A stretch of DNA of 64,000 bases from positions 1,922,001 to 1,986,000 of the forward strand of contig JBLDXI010000029.1 in the NCBI GenBank assembly GCA_047495785.1, given 5' to 3'. Each line of letters begins with the position of its first letter. The stretch's first letter is position 1. Under the pieces are notes generated by a model. It did not search any database. It had not been told where the DNA came from and saw only the letters and a program-made list of their open reading frames with translations. The DNA is from Lepidodermella squamata. Lineage: Eukaryota; Gastrotricha. Below, piece by piece: positions 59,089-64,000 of this stretch. The position numbers and the translations under genes were made by a program.

Positions 59089-59997
59089 ATGGCTGCTCCG
59101 AACAAGCCCGGAAGTGGTCAGCCTCATGGTTATAGCTCCAACTCGAACGGCGCTGTTTCACAGCAGGGTCAGCAAGTTCAACAGGGTTTACAAGGGTCGA
59201 ATAACTCTGCATCTCAGCTAGGCGTTACACCCCGTGCGATTCAGCCTCAAACTGGCCTTTTAGATTCATACCTTCTGTGCACTCTTGGCAGGCGCGCGAT
59301 CGAGGCTGGCCAAGACCAGCATAAACGGCACCTCATGCTCAAGTGGGATCGTGTGTATTGCGCGATCGCCGATGTTACTGCTATTTTGACGCGCGAGCGC
59401 GACTCGACCCCTGCGGAGTTCGAGTGTCACTTAACGGCAGTGATAGCCGCGGCTCTCCCGAATACCAATCTCGCTACTTTAGATGCGAACCGCGGCTTAA
59501 TTGCCACGAGCGTCTACAACTCCATTGTCAACTACAATAAAAAAACGCGAATCGCCGCGGTTGTAGGTTATTTCACCGAAGCTATTGCCAGCACCGCCCA
59601 ACTCTGTAGCGAGGCTAGCTTTATCGCAATGGTTTTGGTCGGCACGCACCGGGCCCCAGATCCACTAGCCATGAAATTTAATCAAATTGGGGCGGAAAAA
59701 ACAGCAGGATATTTTACCAGCCTGCCGACATACGTCGGCCCAGACGACGTGATTCGCATCTGCGAGAAGCTGGCGAAAGCGCGAAGCGCTCCCGAGCCTA
59801 TATCGCCCATTTTCTATGAGGAGCTGGTGCAATTGCTGCGCGAGGTCCGCGTGTCTCAGTTCGATCTGATGCAATTACCCGATATTCCCAGGCCACCCCA
59901 GTTCCCTGAGGAGGTCTTTCCGTGGCTCTTTCCTCAGCTGGTCAATCCGCAGTCAGGTGAATTTAATATGGATGGCAAAACATGCGAAATTCCGTGA
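59089..59997 (+). CDS. Intronless ORF of unknown family, possibly virus- or element-derived
   Basis: 302 aa, one exon, more GC-rich than its surroundings. A 45-residue Gln/Ser/Asn/Gly-rich N-terminal tail (SQQGQQVQQGLQGSNNSASQ) precedes a mostly helical globular body and a Pro-rich end (LPDIPRPPQFPEEVFPWLFP). No catalytic motif, signal peptide or membrane segment. A disordered tail followed by a helical domain is compatible with a nucleoprotein, capsid or Gag domesticated from a virus or retroelement, but nothing in it is diagnostic. It could equally be an ordinary fast-evolving host gene. The start ATG is the first in frame. Confidence 0.5.
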   Translation: MAAPNKPGSGQPHGYSSNSNGAVSQQGQQVQQGLQGSNNSASQLGVTPRAIQPQTGLLDSYLLCTLGRRAIEAGQDQHKRHLMLKWDRVYCAIADVTAILTRERDSTPAEFECHLTAVIAAALPNTNLATLDANRGLIATSVYNSIVNYNKKTRIAAVVGYFTEAIASTAQLCSEASFIAMVLVGTHRAPDPLAMKFNQIGAEKTAGYFTSLPTYVGPDDVIRICEKLAKARSAPEPISPIFYEELVQLLREVRVSQFDLMQLPDIPRPPQFPEEVFPWLFPQLVNPQSGEFNMDGKTCEIP

Positions 59998-60081
59998 CCC
60001 GTTGTTCTCTCACGTGTTTCAATACCTGATTTCTTGCATTTTAAAACGTTCCTCGATAGCGCAACCAATTACTATTCATAT

Positions 60082-60117
<36 letters not shown>

Positions 60118-60789
60118 GTGCATAAATCCCAAAGTTGAGAGCACGATAACAAAAAGTTTCAAGTGGTATAAAAGTGGCAGAAAATTCGAGTCATGTTTCA
60201 ATCCGTTTCATATTCATCTGATAATATTACAGTGCCAGTTTGTACTAGGCGTTCATGCGTTAATCATTCCATACAGACAACATTCATAGCTTAAATTCCT
60301 AATCGCGACTTACATTGTCAATCCAGACAAGTTATTTTTCGTTCAAAAATTAACCACTCACCGCCGAATTAAACCAAATGGGCGTATTGCGTCATTACAG
60401 CAAACAACAAAATAGCAAACTCATTCACTTCGGCATGCAACATAATAAAGCGCGCGCCTTCATCGCGATATTGCACGAGAGTCACGTGGGCGGCTAGCAG
60501 ATCGGCTATTTCGTTGCCGCTTTCATGACGGTTCATGTTTATATATTAAAATAACCACGGAAATAGAATAAAAAAGTAATGAAATACTATTGCGGCTAAA
60601 TGATAAAATTTTCACGACATGAAATGGCCTATATGAACACCTAACCTCAATAATCTCAAGTCTGAATTCAGATAACATGAAATGGAAATGTTTTCACGTA
60701 TTTAATTAAAAGCGCGCCAATTCTTCGAACATTTTTATTTAATATTTCCATTATTAACGTCGCAACTAAAAAACGTCCTTGTTTTACAG
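59998..60789. other. Non-coding, with microsatellite
   Basis: Holds the TTTA repeat and otherwise AT-rich DNA. It is probably in part intron of the gene whose last exons start at 60790. Confidence 0.4.
60081..60116. repeat. (TTTA)9 microsatellite
   Basis: Nine TTTA units without interruption. Confidence 0.95.
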
Positions 60790-61321
60790 CCAAAGCTGGT
60801 TCCTCAAAGACGAAAGAGCGCAAGAAGGTATCTCGCAAAAAACCGAAAACTTCGACATCGCGTAAGACTTCTTATACATGTATAGTCCAAACGTTGGAAA
60901 CGTTTTATTTACAGCATCTGTCGAAGCAGCTGCCGTGCCCGAAGCTGCCGTGCCAGCAGTGGAATTAGAATCGGAAGGTAAATTAAACAAATAATATGAA
61001 TTTCGAGTATAACGTAATACATTCATCTATTTACTAGCTCAAGCTGCTAAAAAAGCTAGAAAGGCGAAGAAAGATAAAGAAAAACCGGTAAAGCTGCCGT
61101 CCCAAAGCAGCTTTCTCAGCATGTCTCAGCCGCCGGTGAAGCAAACGTCACACATCGAACCGCCAGCGCAGATACCGATTATTGTTACCTCATCGCCTCC
61201 GCCTCCGCCTCCGCCCTTGACAAAACTAACGTCGACCGTCGTCTTGCTGAGCGAACCCAGCAGCAGCAGCAGCAGCGGCAGCAGCAACAGCGGTGATAGC
61301 GATGTCGAAGTCAGCGATTGA
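60790..61321 (+). CDS. Last three exons of a Lys- and Ser-rich, probably nuclear, protein
   Basis: Exons 60790-60861, 60915-60977 and 61038-61321 are flanked by clean GT-AG sites (TTTTACAG, GTAAGA; TTACAG, GTAAAT; ACTAG) with matching phase 1 junctions. The product reads KAGSSKTKERKKVSRKKPKT, an Ala/Val/Glu-rich linker, KKARKAKKDKEKPVK, a polyproline run and an acidic poly-Ser end (SGDSDVEVSD). Such tails occur in nuclear chromatin and transcription proteins; the identifying domain must be in upstream exons that I could not locate. Confidence 0.65.
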
Positions 61322-61454
61322 TTTGAAACGACTGAAGCGAACGAAACAGCGCTATATGTGATATGTTATATATATGTATATATACGATTACTTTCAAATA
61401 CAAATGACGTATGAACAATGTAAAATACGAATTATGTAAATTTCAAAAATTGTA

Positions 61455-61460
61455 AATAAA
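61455..61460 (+). terminator. Polyadenylation signal
   Basis: AATAAA 134 nt after the stop at 61321. Confidence 0.5.
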
Positions 61461-64000
61461 TATTTTTATACAAATTGAGTAGATTCTTTATTTCTTGAAA
61501 AGTTATCATGCGAATGAAAGAGCAGCCCAAGGTTTGTCTTCGCTGCAGTCATCGGAATCCAAAGGCAACAAAACAATGGAAGGCCGTTGTAAGCGGATTT
61601 GTTAAATTATCGCAAAAAAGAGGGGAGCTGATGAAACTTTGCGAAAACTGTCGCAAATCAATGAACCACGCTGCAAAATGATTTAGGAGAGCTGAGTGCG
61701 AATCGAAGACGGGATAGAAAAATCGACCGTTGAATACTTTCAAAATTAGCAGCCGCCTTTCCTTCGGGGAGAACAAGCGCAGGAGGTGAATGTATTGAGC
61801 GATATATGTATCAATAATTCTGATTTTGTTTAACAATTACGAAACAAGGCATGCGATTTCAAATTTACTGGAAAAATGTATTTCAATAAAAATCACCAGC
61901 TTTCCGGATGATCGCTGAATCTGAATTTTGATCGTTGGTTTGATAAAAAACATTCAAGCCCACACAAGCCAAACTGCGTAGCTAACGAGTATGCACATAA
62001 ATGATCGCCTTTCAAGGCTATTTTATATTTCAGTGGTTTTCAAACTATTTTCGCTCCCGGCCAAAAATGGCGGCTGGCTGGTTACTTTTCCGGCCGCATT
62101 GTCGCCTGAACCCTTAACCAGCCGCTTGGAATGATAAAACAGGTCCCTCCGGGGCCGCACGCCGCTATTATCAAGGTTCGAAGTTTTGAGCGCGCTTTTA
62201 TGCGAAAGAAAGCGTATTTTGAAGCAGTACTTGGGCGTATAAAATAGCCACTACTGTAACGCAGTCCTTTTTCGGGCAGGGTAATTTTGGATACTTTTGG
62301 CTGTGAGCGTCAGCTTCACCACAGCCCTGGTAGATAGAAACACCGTTCACAATGACACCTCAAACATGAGAAACGGATTTCTTTACGAATACTGGTTTCA
62401 CTTTTCCGCAGGTGAGCATCGAGGTACAAATTATTAACTTCCTCAAATGGCAGTATTGTTTGCCGGATATAAGAGATATGAGAATTCAATCGACAGGTTT
62501 CAAACTTTAATATGACCGCTGCAAAGTGAAAAGTGGATCTTGGCGAATTTTTTCACATTTCGGAATGAGAGTTCGGATGTGGGGTGTTGGCCATGACATC
62601 CCGAGTCGATTGGTGAAAACCGTTCGAAAAAATACCTGAAAATGACGGAGATATCGCGTTTAGAAGTTTAGAGAACATTTTCCCACATTTTGAGAAAAAT
62701 GTAAAATTAAAAACCTTATTTTGCGCACAAAAAATGTATTTGCACAAGTTTTCACCGTCATTATCTCCGCATTTCTAAATCGTATTTCTATAAATTGTAT
62801 TCCGTTCGAATGAGCGAGACAAGGCGCTTTTCACACCAGCATTCAATTGGAAAATCAATATAAAATGCCGAAGCCTAAAATTTGTCGGCATTCTTATTTA
62901 AATTTGAATTCCAGCGCGTAATTCCCACTGACATTGATACCTGAAAGTTCCAGGCATTCCAGGACCTATGGCTTGCTATTCTCGATCCCCTAGTGTATTC
63001 TTGTAGCAAGGTCCATGCAAATGTCACTCATCGCGTGTTTGAATACGCAATTGCACACAATAATGTGAGTGGCGATTTAGAGGACTGCGTCTATTACGGC
63101 TGTTGCAGTTTCAAGGGCCAAAAAACGCGAGCGTTGGCAAATGAGGGCGGCTTTTGCTTTTATTGCACACCGGCGAAATGCTAAAACATCGTTTGAGCTT
63201 TCAATGTGCACAAATGTTGATGTCTGCCTCTTAAACAATGCGTACAAAAATGTAGAAAAAAATCGCAAATTAATGCTTCAAAGATTAATGCAAATTTGAG
63301 GTGGATCCGTAGGTCCTATGTAGTTGGGGACGTGAAATTCGGAACCTGCATAAAACTGGATAAGGTTATAAGTTGAAGCCAGAACAGCCTTGGTTGACCC
63401 CGAGACTTGTTTTTCTGGTTGCTGAAAATTATTGAAAAATCGTCAAGATACACTTGGCAGCGGCCATATTTTAGTGAGAATAGCACTGAACTGCGTTGAG
63501 AGCACCAATTCGCCATCGGGGGTTTAAATTCGAAACCATCAACATGCAATCCCTTTAAATCAACAAATTTTATCTCGCTTTAGTGTGAACCTAACTAAAT
63601 TTTTACACTGAGCTGTCCGAAATGACCCCAGTTCTGTCAGTAATTAGCATAAGTATAAGTATAAGTATAATTAACATTCAAATAGCTCAGATCTGACATC
63701 AAATTCTTGATTCCAATATACCTTAAAGCTAAAATTACAGAGAAGACAATGTTTATTGCTAAAAATCCGTTCCCCCGTCTCTGGTGGCTACCCTAGTAGG
63801 GTAGCGTCCAGCCAATGGAATTGTACGTGGCGAAAAACCTTGACCCCGTAAACTTGGCCTGTGCGGCTCACTGCCTCGTTGTCGTCGTATTGACTGGTCC
63901 CGCTGCCAAACCAGAATATGACGAGCGGTTAATCCTGGCTTCCTCGAGCCGATGCCCGCTTGAGCTCATCCGTTTTAGTAATCTAATACTTGGGAGTGAA
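61461..64000. other. Intergenic, no gene seen
   Basis: About 2.5 kb. Frames at 61549-61836 (minus) and 62993-63184 (plus) are short and domain-free. A 7-bp-arm hairpin GCTACCC/GGGTAGC lies at 63787-63805 and a TAAGTA triple at about 63650-63668. The last 200 bp are GC-richer and may enter another repeat or gene cut off by the window edge. Confidence 0.4.

Overview
The window looks like nuclear DNA of an invertebrate animal, most likely an ecdysozoan such as a nematode or tardigrade. Genes are split by short AT-rich GT-AG introns ending in TTTTAG or TTTCAG. The gene set is metazoan: an LRR-ROC-COR protein, a nicotinic-type Cys-loop subunit, class C (GABA-B-like) GPCRs, EB-type cysteine-rich secreted proteins and a MARVEL-like membrane protein. 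The species cannot be fixed from the sequence. Exon joins below were worked out by hand from splice sites and reading phase.

Host genes. 1-5.3 kb: a minus-strand Roco gene resembling MFHAS1. 15.7-16.6 kb: the 3' end of a class C GPCR. 20-24.2 kb: an 8-exon nicotinic-type subunit, all phases closing to 613 aa. 26.1-34.3 kb: an EB-module gene whose signal-peptide exon seems to lie 6.2 kb upstream, so that two intronless class C GPCR genes on opposite strands sit inside its first intron. 35.7-39.1 kb: a second EB gene (6 exons, 699 aa) carrying the same architecture twice. 43.0-43.9 kb: a MARVEL-like gene with a frame break. 59.1 kb: an unrecognised intronless ORF. 60.8-61.3 kb: the last exons of a Lys/Ser-rich protein.

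Mobile DNA dominates the rest. (1) 5356-15480 is a nearly complete 10.1-kb MULE/Foldback-like DNA transposon: 770-bp near-identical terminal inverted repeats, a 10-bp target duplication and a single split gene. Its product (about 1,874 aa) fuses a MULE-like transposase to a USP-type (C19-like) cysteine peptidase domain and to a second, apparently inactivated, copy of that fold. (2) 45.1-57.3 kb is a Helitron region. It has an intact 7-exon RepHel gene (1,887 aa) preceded on the same strand by a closely packed set of accessory genes: a coiled-coil protein, an RPA-like ssDNA-binding protein, a C2H2 zinc-finger protein, an SF2 helicase-like protein with all visible catalytic motifs altered, and an unrecognised protein. 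(3) 40391-41715 is a deleted Ginger-like integrase transposon with a perfect 105-bp-arm palindrome inside it. Smaller inverted-repeat elements, a LINE fragment and microsatellites are also present.

The two items most worth following up are the transposase-deubiquitinase-like fusion and the Helitron with its collinear replication-type accessory set.
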